A DNA stretch of 64,000 nt from Numida meleagris (Eukaryota > Chordata > Aves > Galliformes > Numididae), in NCBI RefSeq assembly GCF_002078875.1, contig NC_034412.1:11512286-11576285 (forward strand). The letters are read 5' to 3'. Shown in pieces: positions 1-15,424 of this stretch. The translations under genes were made by a program, and so were the position numbers. How positions within the stretch are numbered: the first letter of the stretch is position 1; every line of letters starts with the position of its first letter. A model generated the notes under the pieces. That model saw only the letters and a program-made list of their open reading frames with translations. It made no database searches and was not told where the DNA came from.

Positions 1-3000
1 AAACTGGACGCAGTAGTTATCAATCCTTATCTATTACACCCTCCTACCTGCTGATTTCTTCTCAGCCTTTCTAACCATTTCCCCCACAGCCTTATATCAG
101 TGAGCAAGAAGTTGCATGGGAAATGCTTAGGCAGAAATCATCATCCAGAGGTGCAAAGGTGCACCTGCAGCTAAAGGGCATTAGTTGCAGTTTTTCAGAG
201 CTCTTTTTAAACTTTAAGTATAAAACTACGGCATAACCACACTTAAGCACACTGATTACTACACTTCAGTTTGGACTGGTAGGAGGGTGAATAGAGGGGC
301 GTGTCAAGCACTGAAAAATACTTATTTTCATATATGTCCACAAATGAACAAGTATATCTGCATGTACACACATTTTATCATGCAAAGGAAAGCACTGGAA
401 GAACTTAGCTTCCATTTTCATGTTAAAATTAATGTTCTTACTAGTTCCAGAACTCAAAATTTTGACTCATCTCAGACAAAATGAAATTTAGGAAACCTTA
501 GACAAAATCCAGTTGACAGTTTTGACTGTCACTTAAACCATTTTTTTCTTCATTACCACTACTCAAATCTTTCCTTTTCTAGCCTTTTCTAAATAGTCCA
601 GCCCAAATCCATCAGATTCTCTCAATTACTAAGTGCAGATTTCCTGCATAGAATAAAAGGTACTACATGCCTTTAAAATGCTACCTCAGTAATTGCCACT
701 GAAATGATATGTGCCAAATCAAACAGCCATTTTTGGGCACATCTCTGAAAAAACTGATTTCACCCTAATGGCAATAAATAGTCGCTACTTGGAACTTCAT
801 TACCATTATTCCTTCACTATGGTCATATTTAATTAACAGGCCATGAGCAAGTGTACTCTCAAAAATGTCTGCAGAACTGATTTCTGCAAATATTTAATAG
901 ACTCAGAAGAGGACACAGAGGAACCACTGCAGATACTCCTTCTTCATGGACCACATCTGTCAGTCTGTGAGAACACTAGGGACGTGCCAAGCGCATGGAA
1001 CGGCACTGCATACCTGACTCCAAGCTTCCAAATGGCTTGATCACTCCAAAAAGACAGGATTAAGAGCATCAATCAGGTTCAAACTGATAAAACAGCTAAT
1101 TGGGTGTAAATACTGGGTTTGGGGCGTTTGAAGATGAGCAACACCAAAACAATATGGATACGGGCGCATCAGCGGGACTCCAATCAATGGAAACCACATT
1201 GATGGGAGATTTAGTAATGGTAATAGCAATTTATTGTAATGCAAATGAGCAAGATAATCAAATGCACAGAAGTGTTAAGTTTATTTGCTTTCTTAAAACA
1301 TAAAGAGGAAATAATGTTTTAAGATGCCTATTGCTTTAGAACTGCACAAGAAAATCAGACACTAGTCTATGAAAGCCAGCAGTTTAGACTTGTAGGGTAG
1401 AATTTCTAATAAAATTTTTAAAATTATTGAACAGTTGTACATAGATTACATTACTGAATAGTCTTAGAATTGGTTTATTATTTGTCTAAGATCTACTGAA
1501 CCAGGCAGGTTCGAAAAGGATTGTGATAAAAATAATAGGGTTTGGTTTTCACCTTTAGTTTTCCATTTGAGATGGTCTGGATTAGAGATGGCTCTAGAAG
1601 TATCTTAAAAAGACCCAGTGTTTATCTTTAATGAGCAAGGCAGGCAACCTGAATGTATGCAACAAAAAGTTGCTTGCCAGACCAAAATATGAATGTTTAT
1701 CCCTCAATAAAACTGCCCAGCAGTGCTGTTATATCATTTGTTTCTAGTAACTATTTTGAAGAACTGCTATTTAAACAGATAATGAAACTTCCTTCCAAAA
1801 ATTGTCTTTCGAGATTTCTGAGAGCTTAATAATAGGGAAATATATGTTTCTTTCTGATTACCAGAAGCAAAAATAGGGAACAGCCTATCATCCAAGTCTT
1901 GATCTAGCTATAAAACAGTTATTGAGCTCATTTTATATATTTTCTTGTGTATCAGTTCAAACAGTTTTATTAGTAAACTGAGAAGATCCAAGATACTCCA
2001 GGACCAAGGTCAACTCAGTTTTTTTACAGTGAAAATATTCCAGCAGAAAGGAAAATGTAGTATATAGTGAAAGAAAAGGAAATAGTAACTTATGCACAAA
2101 TGTTTATCTGGAAAAGATGTATTAGCTCAATTTAAAAAGTCTTTTAGGAGAAGAATGAGACACAAAGACAGACGATCAACTGAAAAACAAACATTACAAA
2201 TCAAACATTTACCTGACTTCATTTTTTTTCAATTCTGACAGCTGCTTTATAAGACCTAAACCATGTCATGTGCAATTTACACAGCCTCTCTGAGGTTACA
2301 GAATTAGAACTGACAGGTTCTGCTATTCCTATCTGGGAGTTCTCGGGTTCTGTCATTCTTTCCTGTTTTTCAGCCATGGTCTGTAATCAACCTAGGACCT
2401 GCAGCTTAAATCCCAAAATTATAAATAAAAAATTCTGACAAAGCACAACAACATCAGATTTATCAAAAAATTAAGCCAAGTTATCTAAATTAAGTGGTAT
2501 TAAATACATACCAGTCTCCTCAGTGCATATGACTAAATTAGAGAAAGCTATTTGTTGCCTTAATACCATATTCAGCATGATGTAGCTTATAAAAACAGAG
2601 CAGGATTTCCATCTTTTCCACTAATTTCTCCTAGAAATTTAAATTTAAAAACTGAGCTGGCAAGCCCATATTCTTCTTCTTAATTTTTCTTTTTAATTTG
2701 GTAAGCAAAAGACAGATCTTTTAAGAAATTGAGGTTGAATTCTGAGGTTTTTTTGTAATAGAGTGCCTGTGAAAATGCTGTTGAGTAAACTGGACTTTTC
2801 TAATTTGATTCTTTCACCATGCATTCACATAAAATCACACATACAAGTATTAAATAACAGCATTTAATACATATAACAAGATAAATACATGAATACAACA
2901 TATTACTCTGGAGTTATTGCTATTAGGTGATTTTCTAATGCTGAAAATGATTTTGCCTCTCTTTGGCATGCACAGTGCTACAGCAAGTCCAACCAATTAA

Positions 3001-6000
3001 CCGCTTCTGCTGACAAGCAGAAGGTCTCCATGCCTATTATCCTCTGCTAGCTTTTCCAACCACTTAATAAATTAATTCTTGGGGATGTTTTAGTTCATTT
3101 ACATAAATACATCCTCCCCTCCTATTATGCTATTATATGCACTAGATTATTTTTTTCTACAAAGCACTACTGAGAATTGTTAGTAGCCAGCAGATATCAG
3201 AGAACATAATACCCTTCCATACCATCCACAAACACGTCTCAGAGCACCCTCTTCTCACAGCCTCCTTACACAGATTTACATGTTTGCATTCAGGCTGAAG
3301 GGACAGCAAGCTGCCGTTTGCCACCCAAGACATGAGACCAGATAAGGAGAGGAGGGTCTCAAAGTGGGCAATCCTTACCTTTTTGGTCTCTGGGTGTAGG
3401 CAACAAAACACTTGTCCACTGATGGATTTAGGCAGACTGAAAGGAATCAGCAGAGCCCAGTTGTGAAATCTGGGAAATCAAGACAATTATGAAACAGCTG
3501 GGCACTTGTGAAGTAGGTTTTTTCATTTGATTGACCTCCAGACCTTCCCTTCATGAGACTACAGTTCTATGAGGAGATGCACTGGAGCAGCAGGACCACA
3601 CTCTTGACTTTGCATCTTGTATCAGAAAAAAGCCAAAGGCAAACTCTAAAACAAGGACTAAGTTGCAGAAGATGGACCTGAGGTTACACCCTGCAGAAAT
3701 TTTATCTTTGCTCCTCTACTGGAGGTCCCTTATTTAAAGACCAGGCTTCAAATACCTATAGAGAAGCTTCACTTATTTTCTCATCCAACATCTCCATAAG
3801 TTTGGAGCACTTGTATTCCTCCAGCTGTTCACATCATTTCCGTATTTACTGCCTCCTGTTACATGCACAAAGCTAGTGCAAATAGCGTGAGGTAAAATAA
3901 TATTTGACTTTATTCAGTACATTTTGCACCCTATCATTTCCTGGTTGTTACTGACAGCAGTCATAGAGGCTGCCTGCAGACACCCCTTCTGTGTCCACTT
4001 GTAGGTCCTCTGCTTGCTTTGTCATGCTGAAATCTTTAAGGATCATACAGTTTTCCAGTTTGAATATTTTTACCCCAGATAAAAACCTGACCATGCTACT
4101 AAGGATTTTCTGATTTATACAGATGCCTTGCTTGTTCCCTTTCATAGGATTAAGCTATGAGCGTGAATATAGTTGCCTGGCTGATTTGTCTGTTTCTTCT
4201 ACTATTTCTAAAAATAGCACCCAGGAGATAGCAAAGGAATTGTGAATTTACACAGGGACAGGATACCTCTTGGGCTTTTTAATCCTTTAAAAATTATTTA
4301 GTGGTGATGACAGATTTGAGACTGACATCTCAATACAATTAAACCCTCAATTTATCCATGCTATCAGCAAGGCTCCAGTTATTGCAAGATTCTATAGCTA
4401 TGGAGTTTGTTACTGTTAATCATTATTCTATAGGAAGGAATTAATTCAATCTCAGCTTCTATTGTTTCAAACAGATGTTTCTGGCCACACAATGACAAAG
4501 ATCAACTTAAATACATGAGCAGAGTATAAATAATGTCTTCCTGAGTCTGCAGAACAACCTGAAAAAAAGTTAATGGAGAAGTCTGCTGCACCCTAATCGT
4601 CTCAAAGGGTTGTCAAGTCTGGAACTGAAAGATAAGTTAAAATGTTGCCTTCAGTAATTATTCCTATATGGAGAAATTCAGCAGAAACATCCAGCTTTTG
4701 TTCTTAACCTCCAGTCCAAAGCTGCCCATTTGGTGGAGAAATTAATAAAAAAAATTAATATCCCAGAGGAATTCATTCTTATTACAAAACGCTTTCATAT
4801 TCAACTAACTTCAAATGTCTCCTTTTGACTTTAATTAAGCTACTGTAGATCCCATTTCTTTTGTTACTTTAGTGCAAACTAGGTATAAAACATAGGTCCA
4901 AATTGCTAAACAGCATTTAGCATTCTAGGCACCAGAGTCCTGTGTATATGTGCTACAGCAAAGTACACCTTCACCGATCAGCCACAGCCTGGCTTTGGTA
5001 GGAACTACTTGCACTACCTTACAGAGACCTCTAAAAATACAAGGTATTAATCATGCCTTCTTCCATCTGAACCTGGTGATTGCTACTGGCATCAGCAGTT
5101 CAGAATAAGAGTTAACCCATCAGTTGCTCTATAGGTGCTCTCTGTGAGGGGTGCAGTGATGAACTGGATTGTAATGTCTACTTCTGCCAACCAATTGGAG
5201 ATCTACACAAAACAACTCGTGCCAACAAAGCAGCAAAACAGCAGGGATGCCTGTTCCATCCTTTGGAGTCTTGCAATTCATAGCTCTGACTTGTGCACAG
5301 CAGGCATCCAAAAGACAATATGCATACATGAAAAAGGTAAAGACCATGAGGCCTTAAGGCTTGCAAGTGAGGTTCTCTGTTAGAAGTACTTTCCTAGAAG
5401 TAGAGGCTTGTTAGGGGAAGTGGAGGACTACAGCTGGCTCTAGGGAAGCAGCTCTATATAGCCAAGACTTTTCTTCTACTGTACTTCCCATAGCAACAAA
5501 GAACAGAATACAAAAGAGTAAAATAGGAGTTGACAAACATAGAAAATACCCTAAAATTAGGCACAGAAATGTCTTGGCTCAAAGATACAGCCCACCCACC
5601 CAAACCACCTTGCCTTGTGGAGAGAACAGACCACTGAGTTCTGGGGCACTATGCTTTGTTTATAACATTTTATGTGGGTTTCCAGGTCATTATGGACACC
5701 ATCATGGTCTTTCACTGTAGGAATACACAATTCCCACTGAAGTAACCTCACTGAGAGGAGGGTGAGCTGTACAATCTCAGAAATATGCCAACACTTTAGC
5801 ATGCATTCCTTAGTCAGTACCAAGTTAGGTTATGTACAATAAATACTGCAAAGGGCATAGAAGCCCTGACCAACTCCTGGCTAAATCCCATCCCGCAGCT
5901 GCATTAAAGGAGAGTAAAATCAGTGGAATCAGCAATGAGTTTTATTTTGCACTGGTGCAATATTCACCAAGTGTCTTTAGTGCATAGTATAACAGGTAGA

Positions 6001-9000
6001 TCTGTTGCTGGTGACCTTAATACTACTGATTACCATGCAGTTTGTTGAGCAAGCACTGTGCAAGTGAGCGAGTCAGAAGCACATCTTCTGAATAAAGATA
6101 ACACCACATCAATATGTCATTATGTTAAGCTTACATTAATCCAAAAATATTTGTTAAACTAGAAGAAATTTATTTCATTTGCACCACGTGAGCCCTCTTC
6201 CTCTTCAGCATTAAGGCAAGTAATCTTTACAGAGCAATCTCATGATCAAAGACTGCAGAATCATACAAGCAACAAGAAAGTTAGGGTTTGCACTCATGCT
6301 TAATTTTAGTCCACTGAGTATTAGCCACTGGGACTACTGTCTCGAAGAGTGTTTCCTTCACAAAGCCAAAGATTTGCTATCGGTACCTGAACAGATGACT
6401 TTCAACATACAAGTGCTGATTTCAACAACTCTAATGTAATCACAAATAAAATCTTCTCTGCAGATTACTATTCCCAGGTCGTAATTTGTATACACAAAAC
6501 TAATGGTCTAACGTGACCTAAATGGGGAATGCCACTTTCTGTTTGTTGAAAATGCAAATAGTTAAGGACCTTGAAAATAGTGGTTGCAGAGGTCACCTCA
6601 CTGATCTGTTATCAAAGCTTGCATAATTAAGTGGATGCCACAGCCATTAACTTGCATATGGGTTTGAATATGTCAAAGCAGGCCAGCTTAATCTAAAGGT
6701 GAATTCAATAATGTTATGCTGAATTGCAGTCCACAAAGCCTATGATTAAGGGTCAGCACACCTGGCTTCTGATTTGATGTCAGCTGCTAACCTTTCTTTG
6801 ACCTTACTCCCTGCAGACTTTCTAACTGACTATCACTATGGATATTTTACAATGTCATCCTGCTGATTCTCACAATGCAGCAAGAAATACCACGTAGCCT
6901 CGCCTTTACTAAGTTAATTTCAAAACCTTCTCAGTGTACTTGGAAAACTAGCATTTTAATTTCCTAAAACAGCAGTGAATTGTCATCTCACATAGGGAGG
7001 ACTTGGACAGAAATTACAGGAAAGCTTATTTTTCCTTTTTCAAAATAACCAATCCATCCATTAGCCACTGTGATCTGTAGAATTTGCATGCTTTTCGTAT
7101 CAGCACTGGTGACCAAAATTTATTCTTCCTGAGTGTAGCAGTGTGAAACAAACAGCAGAAAATTTTGCTTACGCTATGTAGGAAATCATTCACACTGCAG
7201 GAGATTTCCTACTTTACTGACTTTTATTGTTCTTCCATTTATTCATTTCCCTATACTTGGCAGGTTAGTGTCCCATTTCTTTTGTTGATAGACTGAAGCT
7301 TCATGCCCCTGAGTAGGACAGTCCAAAACTGCTCAAAAAAGGACAAAGTCTGGTATAACCTACAGCTGTATTATTCTTCATATAAAAGAATAATCTCTCT
7401 CAACTTGGCTTTCCCTTTGCATCAGAATATAATCTCCTCATCAGAAGCCATTCCTAATCTTAAATGGTTCTGTAAGCTCCATACCACCTGATTCTCCTTA
7501 AAAACAAACAAAAAGTTACAATTTAGAAAAGTGAACAGTGGATAATTACACCAGTAAACCACATTATTATATCATTTCCAAGAATGCAAAAGGAAGGCAC
7601 CACAAGGATTTACTTCATATCAGGAAAAGATGCATGTAGAACTTGATATTTTAGGAACACCGACCAGTCAGAATACACGATGGAATAGTTTGCAGAATAC
7701 TCACCTGTTATTTCATGTGAACAATATACTATAGACTGATTTACAGGAAAAAAAAAAAAAGTATTCCAAATAATGCAGTAGCATTCACATGTAGGCATTT
7801 TGTCTGTATTTAGGTTTGCAAAAGCCTCAAAAAGAATCTTATGCATTAAGATACACAATATGAAATGTCTCTTTTATATTACTAATTATCATCAACTCCC
7901 ACCTTTCCTGCCACATACAGAGAAAATGGGGCTTAATTATGGAAGCTGGCAGCCCCATAATACATATAAACAGTATACCAGGAGACTCTGAAGCCATTTG
8001 ATGTTCCTATTTCAATGAAGCAGTATAACAATTCTAGTTTGTACCTCCACTTGCACTGTACATATCAGTAGTAAATCTATACACAACTACATGCTGCATC
8101 ACTGAATAACAGACAAAATCTATAGGGAAGCAGCTGAAACTAGTATGAATTTAGAGCTATACCTTCTACTGTGGGAGCTGCAAGTGCTGAGCAAGGACTG
8201 AGGTTGCTGTTTGCATGACAGACATTTCAGTGAGGCTTTATTTATGTCTTGGAGTCTGCATGTTTTGTTTGGGGGTCGTTCATAGCTGCCTTTCCAGTTA
8301 CAGTTAGGCTCACTAAGGAAGGCATAATTTCCACGCCTCACTGGAGGACAGCTCAGATCTTCTAGGTCTGTGCAATCGTTCTATGAACCCTGCTAGCATG
8401 TGCAGGTGAAATTACTGATCTTCTTTTTCATGGTTCTGCACCCAGCAGGTGCAGGGACACAGTCTCCAACAATGGATAATGAGAAGCAGCTGAGGCAGAA
8501 AAGGGGCTGGCACAGCTACAGCCAGAGGGGGAAAATGGGGCTTCCCAATTCCCCAAGCAGAGCAACCCACAGTCCCTGGGGTGTCTAAGTCTCTGTCACA
8601 GCACCTTCTCCTCCCAGGGAGCCCCATGATGCTCCTGCTTGACTCTCAGGGCTTACTTCCTATGCAGTCTTCTCTTCCATCTTAACTCATTCCTCCAATC
8701 AACTCTTGCTCATCTTTATTTCCTTTTTTTCTTATCTATTGAAAAGAAAAGCAGCTGTCAAACAGACTTAGTCCAGTCCTGCGAAGGCTGACAGTTCCTT
8801 TTCTCTCTATTAATATTCTTAACCAAAATAGGCAAACCATCATTTAAAGTCCACCTGCTTCTCAAAACAGGGCTTACCACCTGTGCTGGCTCTCTACAAA
8901 AGAGCAAATGTAGTCCTACTTCATAGTCACCCCTGCTAGATTGCCTTTGCTACCCAGTCTATCCATCGCATTAGAAAAAAACTACTCAAAGCAAAAGGAC

Positions 9001-12000
9001 TTTTCACATAAGGCAAAGAGAAGGTAAAGACATTTGCTGGATGTGATGCCGTCATTGTCTCCTATTTCCTATCCATAATGTAAGCCTTCTATTAGCATTA
9101 GTAACCATGTATGCACAAAGTACACATTGCACTTGCTTCCTATGCAGGTTCTCACTGGCACATACAGCAGCCTCATTTTGCTTGTGTGGAACTTTCATAT
9201 TTTTCCCGATTATGAGTCCCAACAGCCCAGATTGATAGCAGACCCAGCTGTCCGTTATAATTACATTTTAATGACTTAGGATGGTTGTTTGCATTTTGGC
9301 AACTTGTTTAATAGTGATGACATTTAAATTGTCACAACTAGGCTTCAAAGTTATCAATTTATTAGATGATCAGGAAACTTCACACCTATTGTGGTGCAGT
9401 ATTTTGGCTGCAAACTCAGTTATCCATCAGCACACTGATTTATGTAATGAAGGTTATTTCATAGGGATATGCTTTAGTTAATTCAACCCCTAAATGCAGG
9501 AACTTGCACAAATTAAGAAGGTTCTGCTTACTTGTTTACTATTTGTACAGATTGACAGATACTCTAAAAACAGACATTGTGTTTCGTCTTCTCGTACTTT
9601 CTTTATTTCAGCGTACTCTTGTGTATATTCTGAAATCATGTGGTTCCTTCAGAGAAACTTTCACACACCAACAGATATACTCAAATACTGCACAGATTAT
9701 GTACTTGGAAGGTTGTTTTTTTTTTTTTTTTTGCTATCTCACCTCCCCCAACCTAATACTGCATTAAGAAGGTGTCCAACTTCTTATACAACACTAGAAG
9801 TTGTGAATAGCAGAAAAATTAACCCTGATTTCCTGTTCTAAATATCCAGTTCAACCAAAACACATAGTTCCACCAGCACATTCCCAACGCATCACTTGGC
9901 TACTCCCTCCCAGCTTCCCGTTTCCAACCTAATGGTTTCAAGTCTCTCTGATGACTCCTGACCAGCTACCTGGAAGAGAAACACTATGTGGTGTGGGCCT
10001 GTAAAGCTGTGTCCTTGCTCACAAAGCTGCTCACGCACTGACCATCACGACCACTGCATGCGGGAGCCACAGGGAGCTGCAGAAAGTGGTGGTGCAGCCC
10101 TTGAGCAATGCACAGAACTGGCAGATGCAACTGAAACGGGTTCATTGATTCAGAAATTAACGTGAGAGGCTAACACATAGGTAGAACTGAAACATATTCA
10201 TTTCTTCAGAAAACAAAATTAAATATATGTTCATATATGGCTGATGATTGATACAAACATAGGTATGTCAGTCATCCCTGAGGACAGCAATGCTGGCAGG
10301 GGCAGGAGCACTTGCTGCCAAGTTCCCAGTATCACAAATGCCACCACTGGAAGGTACCATGTGCGTGCAAGCTCATGTCTTTTGAGCTCCAACCTACTTC
10401 AGGGACATAGCCTGTGAAGAGGATCTGCCAAAAATCTTTCTTTAGAGAGGACTGTCTTTAATACATGAATGGTGAAAAATTCTAATAAACATACTTCTCT
10501 TTACACTTTTGACTGACTTCTCTCCCTTATCATGGGCATTACCTTGAAGCAAGTAATCATTAAGTAAATAGATCTAGAAGAGAAGTCATTTCAAGTACAG
10601 ATTTCTTCCGCTAAATTCCCTCGAGTGCCCACTCTGTAGCCCTTGGGCAAAATCCAGCAATAATTTATCTCAAGAAGAGGCCAATGCTCATTAATCAAGC
10701 AAAGGCCTGGCTGAAATCTTCACAAGTGGCTGTGGAGAATGCTGAGTCACCTCGTTACAACTGATCTAGGTACTTCACAATGCCGAAAGTCAAAAAGGTG
10801 CCAGAGACCATTATTTTACAGATGGAAAGCCAGTAAAGAAAACAAGGAAAGTAATTAAAAATATATTTCTCAAGTGCATTGGACAGAAATCAAAATTAAA
10901 AAACAATGAATAACCAAAGTAAATGTGACAGGTAGCAGAAAAATACATATTACACAGCTGCTGAAAGAAAAAGCTGTAAATATGCCCACGTGTATTTTGG
11001 TAGAAGAGGAAGAGATTCCCAGGGGAATTCCCAAGGAAATCCTTGGGCTCTTCAGGAAGTAGGAAGGTTTGTCTCCCTGGAACACCTGAAAAACCTGCCC
11101 TTCTACCTAGAAAGCAGGAAGATCCCCAGAAACCTGAACAAGTTCACATCAGCACCCACGCAGAAGGCCATGCACTATCTTTATTTCCTTGTTGAAACTC
11201 ATTCCATACCAATGACATGCTCTCCACCACAGCCTTTACTTTGATCCAGAGATGGCCTTTGAGGCATGAGATTCCTGCTTTCAAGATGGTCTGTGGGACA
11301 GGTAATACAGCTCCGGGCTGCGCTGCCTGTTTGTGCTTAGAGCTTCATTGCCTGCTCTGCGCAGGATGATGTGAGCCCTGCCACCTCCAGCTCCTAGAGA
11401 CAGCCCCAACCGAGTCCCAAGCCTCAACCCTTCTGATTTTGTTAGAGGAGACTAGAAACCTCAATCAGTAGATGGGTGACAGGCAATCATTTCTAATAAA
11501 GCAAAAAGTGATCTACAGGAGGACAGCAGCCTCTTTGGGTGTTGAAGCTGTTTGTACAGTGACTGCATCACAGCAGGCCATTTCTCAGCCTCAGCTGCAC
11601 ACCATGAGAGGCAGGCACAGGTACAATACTGAGTATCTCCCACTGCTCTTCTAGGTCTAGAAAATTTCTACCCATATTTGCTGGTTCTGCCAACAAGCAG
11701 CACTACCCACTTCTGCCTCTGTCCTTATAACATTATGGCTACAGCAGCAGTACCACAAAAAGAGGGGTGAAACTTGCTGTTAGAAACCAACCTAAATACG
11801 AAAACCTACTTCCTACACACACACAAGAGAAAGGATCACCTCCAGTAGACTCACCTACTATTGCCACTCTGCTGCTGTGTGCAAATTCCAGGATGCTCCA
11901 AAGTTGATCAAGAAAAACCTCCCTCAATTCGTATTTAACCTTGAAGTCTACTGTTTCTATTCCAAAGCTGAATAAGGCCTTGTGTGCCTGAAAGCTTCTC

Positions 12001-12498
12001 CACTTTTTTCTTATCTTTCAGCTGATCAAATAAAATACATTATGTTTGCCAGAAAATGCTAGGCAAGACTGAAATTTCTCTTGACTGGAATCTGATAGCT
12101 ACAACCTACAAAAACAATGCAACTCTCTGGTTTGGTAATATTCAATAGCTTTACAGTATTTGATTATAATTCTAACAATATTGCCTATGTCAAAAAGATT
12201 TAAACGGACGATAAAGCCAATTCAATCTTCATTTCATATACATTGTACCTATATACTGTAGCTTTATAGTTTCTGCTGAATGGTTTAAAAGCTGAACCAA
12301 GGAAAAAGGAAAGATCCATGACTGATATTAAATGGGGATCCTGGGCAGTGGGTGTGGGGATGCAGGTGGGGCTGGTTAGGGTAATTGAGGCCTATGGGTG
12401 CACTTCCCGTGACTTAAAGACAATTCTAGAAAATTAAAAGCAAACCAAAACAAGGAAATGAGCAAATCCCAATTCAGTTATAAACATAATATAATTTA

Positions 12499-12626
12499 AG
12501 GCCAGGCAGGATGCGGCTCTGGGCAGCCTGGTCTAGCGATTGGCAACCCTGCACACAGCAGGGGGGTTGAAACTAGATGATCGTTATGGTCCTTTTCAAC
12601 CCAAGCCATTCTATGATTCTATGATA
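12499..12626 (+). mobile_element. CR1 LINE, truncated 3' end
   Basis: About 128 bp matching the extreme 3' end of avian CR1 elements: the 'gggcagcctggtctag' segment, then 'ggttgaaactagatgatc', then 'ccttttcaaccc', ending in two tandem copies of the 8-mer ATTCTATG. Tandem 8-mers at the end are diagnostic of CR1, which lacks a poly(A) tail. The copy is severely 5'-truncated, as is usual, and has no coding capacity. Confidence 0.93.
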
Positions 12627-13225
12627 ATACTCAGGGGATTCAAGCTTCCAAGGGAAATACAGTTTTTTTGAGTGTACAAAATTAGAAATAAGAAAGACTG
12701 AGTCAAGAGGTAAAAGTTTAAATCATCTTTCAGAGACCAAAAGGTAGCAGCCACTCTTCTCAATGCTTCCTCAACCTCTCTGCAGGGGACACGCTGTATG
12801 GATAGATATGGTGAGTGTACATGCTGTAGAACTGACATTAGTATCAACAGATAAAAGCACGAAGAACACAATTTCTCTGCCTATATCCATGAGAATACAG
12901 AGTGGGAAAATACTTCCAAAAAGAGGCTTACTGTAATTTCTGGAGAAATTCCTTTACTATCTTTGACAAATCCTTCTTTGCAAGGAGTGCCAGATGAAGC
13001 CTTTCAGCATTGCCTCCGGATTAGCTCAACTTTCAGAGCTGGGAACCTGAGAGTACTAAAAATTGATGTTCCCTTGCCCTGGGGGAACACTTCGCTCCAA
13101 TTGTCCTTGCACTGTGCAGGCCAGCAGAACACACGAGAACATTACCAGATGACTGATGCAGCCTTGCTACAAAGCAGTTAAAATTTCATAAAAATCTAAA
13201 ATTGGGTTAGAACCCATGTTTTCAC

Positions 13226-13244
13226 AAAAAAAAAAAAAAAAAAA
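13226..13244. repeat. A19 homopolymer
   Basis: Nineteen consecutive A residues read directly. There is no upstream SINE or processed-transcript body that I can recognise, so it is listed as a simple repeat rather than as a retroposon tail. Confidence 0.9.
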
Positions 13245-15398
13245 GGCAAACAAAAAACCCCACAGTATATGAATGCTTTACAGAAATGGGAAATAATCAC
13301 AACATTTTCACAGCTACAGTATTAACAAAAACTCTCTGCCAGCAGCAGAATATAACTTTATTTTGCAATTCATAGCATTTATGAATGATGAGATGTAAAT
13401 TATGTTGCCACTGAAAAAAGAACTGTATTCAATGGGATACTTTCTGCCCATAGAATTATTACGCTTAACAACGCTCAGACTGTTTTGTTAATGATTATTA
13501 AGATTCCTGTGGTCAAGTAAAATGAAGAAAAATGCTTGCATACTCATTACATGTTTTTAAATCAATTTTAAGTGATAGCAGGTTTCTATCTTAGTGTTCC
13601 ATAACCAATGAGCATTTGTATTATAGTTTGTTTCCACCAGTGACCTTGAGTTATATTCTCTTTGGTTTTGAGACCTTTTTTTAGAAGGCTCTTTAGTTGA
13701 GTAGAGAGAGCATCTGGTACCACCCTCCCAGCATATTTTACACATTCATTTCCTTAATGTTGTCTTTTGGTTTATTCTGTTCTCCATTGCTGACATACAA
13801 CAGGTTAGGACTTTGAGGATGAAAATGCTTTGGTTTAACTGGTTCCTCAATGCAGTGTAAGTATCAACTTAAGCAGGAGGTGACTAGATGATCAAAAGCT
13901 GCTTTGGCTGTGAGCATAATGAAACCTTTTTGATGTTAGCCCATTTCTGCCAGCCCGTGTTCAAACTAATAGACTACTTTATTTTTCAACAGAATTTCTT
14001 CTTTTCCTTCTGGCAGAATACGTGAACAAGAACCTCCAGGATATATTCCTTTTTATCACTACAAGCTGGAAACAAAGAATCTACGATCTTCATTATGAAG
14101 GTACTGTTAATGATGGTGACAGCTGAACTTGGACAAAGTACATAACCACCTAAGGAAAAGCTACTACGAGTGGGCTGTGTGACAAATTCAAAGTTAGTTT
14201 CACATCAAAGACTCAAAAAAATTAAGCCCCGAATTCACACAAAACACGTATTATCATATATTTCCATATCTATCTCTCAGAATGGCTTGCCTCCACAATT
14301 TCCAAAGCATTAAGTTATTTTCAGATCAGAATGGTAGCAGAGGTAAAACAGTTGTATATAAACTAATTATGTATTCAAATAAATCCTTAAATCATCAATA
14401 TTATGTCAGTTTTCTGACAGATGCATTGTGTCCTAGTGTATCAAACTTTGGGTTAGTATTTCTTCTACTGTTTGTAAATACCACTATATACTGACTGTCC
14501 AGGAAAGCCGCACTTCCTTTACTGTAACTGTGCTTATACATTCTTGTAACATTTCTGAGCTAGTCCTGTCTAGTTCCTTCAAGATCAACATCAACAGTGT
14601 TTCAATTATGCTATCAAATTTCCAGCATTAATTAAAAAAAAAATCTTCAGATATGGATTTAATCAGTATCCATGCATTCCATAGCAAGCTGTTCCTTCCC
14701 AATTATTTCATGAGGAAAAACCTCAGCATATACATCAGAAAAATGAGATCTGCTCTACTGCCTCTAAAACCTGTTTAAACCTTGTGCCGTTAAGCAAGAG
14801 AAAGATCTCAATGTCACTTTTTTATTATTGGTCAACATATGACTAAGCTGTATGTTTACAGTGATAATAGGTGTAATATAAATATTTACATGGATTATAT
14901 AGTTAGCAGTAAGGCGTAAGCAGCCTTAACTGAATGCGTCACTGCTGTGCTAACTGTACATGGGACATGAAAATGATATTTTTATTTCTTATTTTCTTTC
15001 AAAGTACTGAATTCTCTTTTTAATCAGCTCAGGCATATATAGGAAACAGAAACTATACTGTTACTAGCTGCATAAATGGACAGTGAAATTGTCATATGTG
15101 TCGTACTTTTTAGGTGCCAGCTCTTCAACCTAGCCAAATTGCTCTTCTTACTCAAAAACATCTTTCAGGGAATCTTAAGAACAACTGAGTGATCTTGTGT
15201 ATGGGAAACATATAAGCATGGCTAAAGAAATCAATGTCATCATTTTTTTAAATTGTCCATACAGAAGTTGTAGCGTGTAAAACAGTATTTTCTATTTTTT
15301 TAATAAGAAAAATGAACTTTCAGACAAGAAGGTGAAAGAAATCCATGAGGTAAATAGGGGTTCAGAGAAAGAGCAGCAGGGCTTTTATTTCCTAAATG

Positions 15399-15424
15399 TA
15401 TATATATATATATATATATATATA
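15399..15424. repeat. (TA)13 microsatellite
   Basis: Thirteen uninterrupted TA dinucleotides. It is likely polymorphic in length. No function is implied. Confidence 0.95.

Noticed and set aside
1500..1530. GGTTCGAA box resembling a tRNA T-arm
   Set aside because: No A box, acceptor stem or cloverleaf could be built around it.
3004..3023. Small hairpin with 8-bp arms (CTTCTGCT...AGCAGAAG)
   Set aside because: The stem is too short to be a microRNA precursor and there is no supporting context. Such hairpins are expected by chance in 64 kb.
9494..9841. 115-codon frame with a poly-Phe run
   Set aside because: It spans a T17 homopolymer, and the sequence has no family resemblance, start context or splice sites. 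It is a chance frame in AT-rich DNA.
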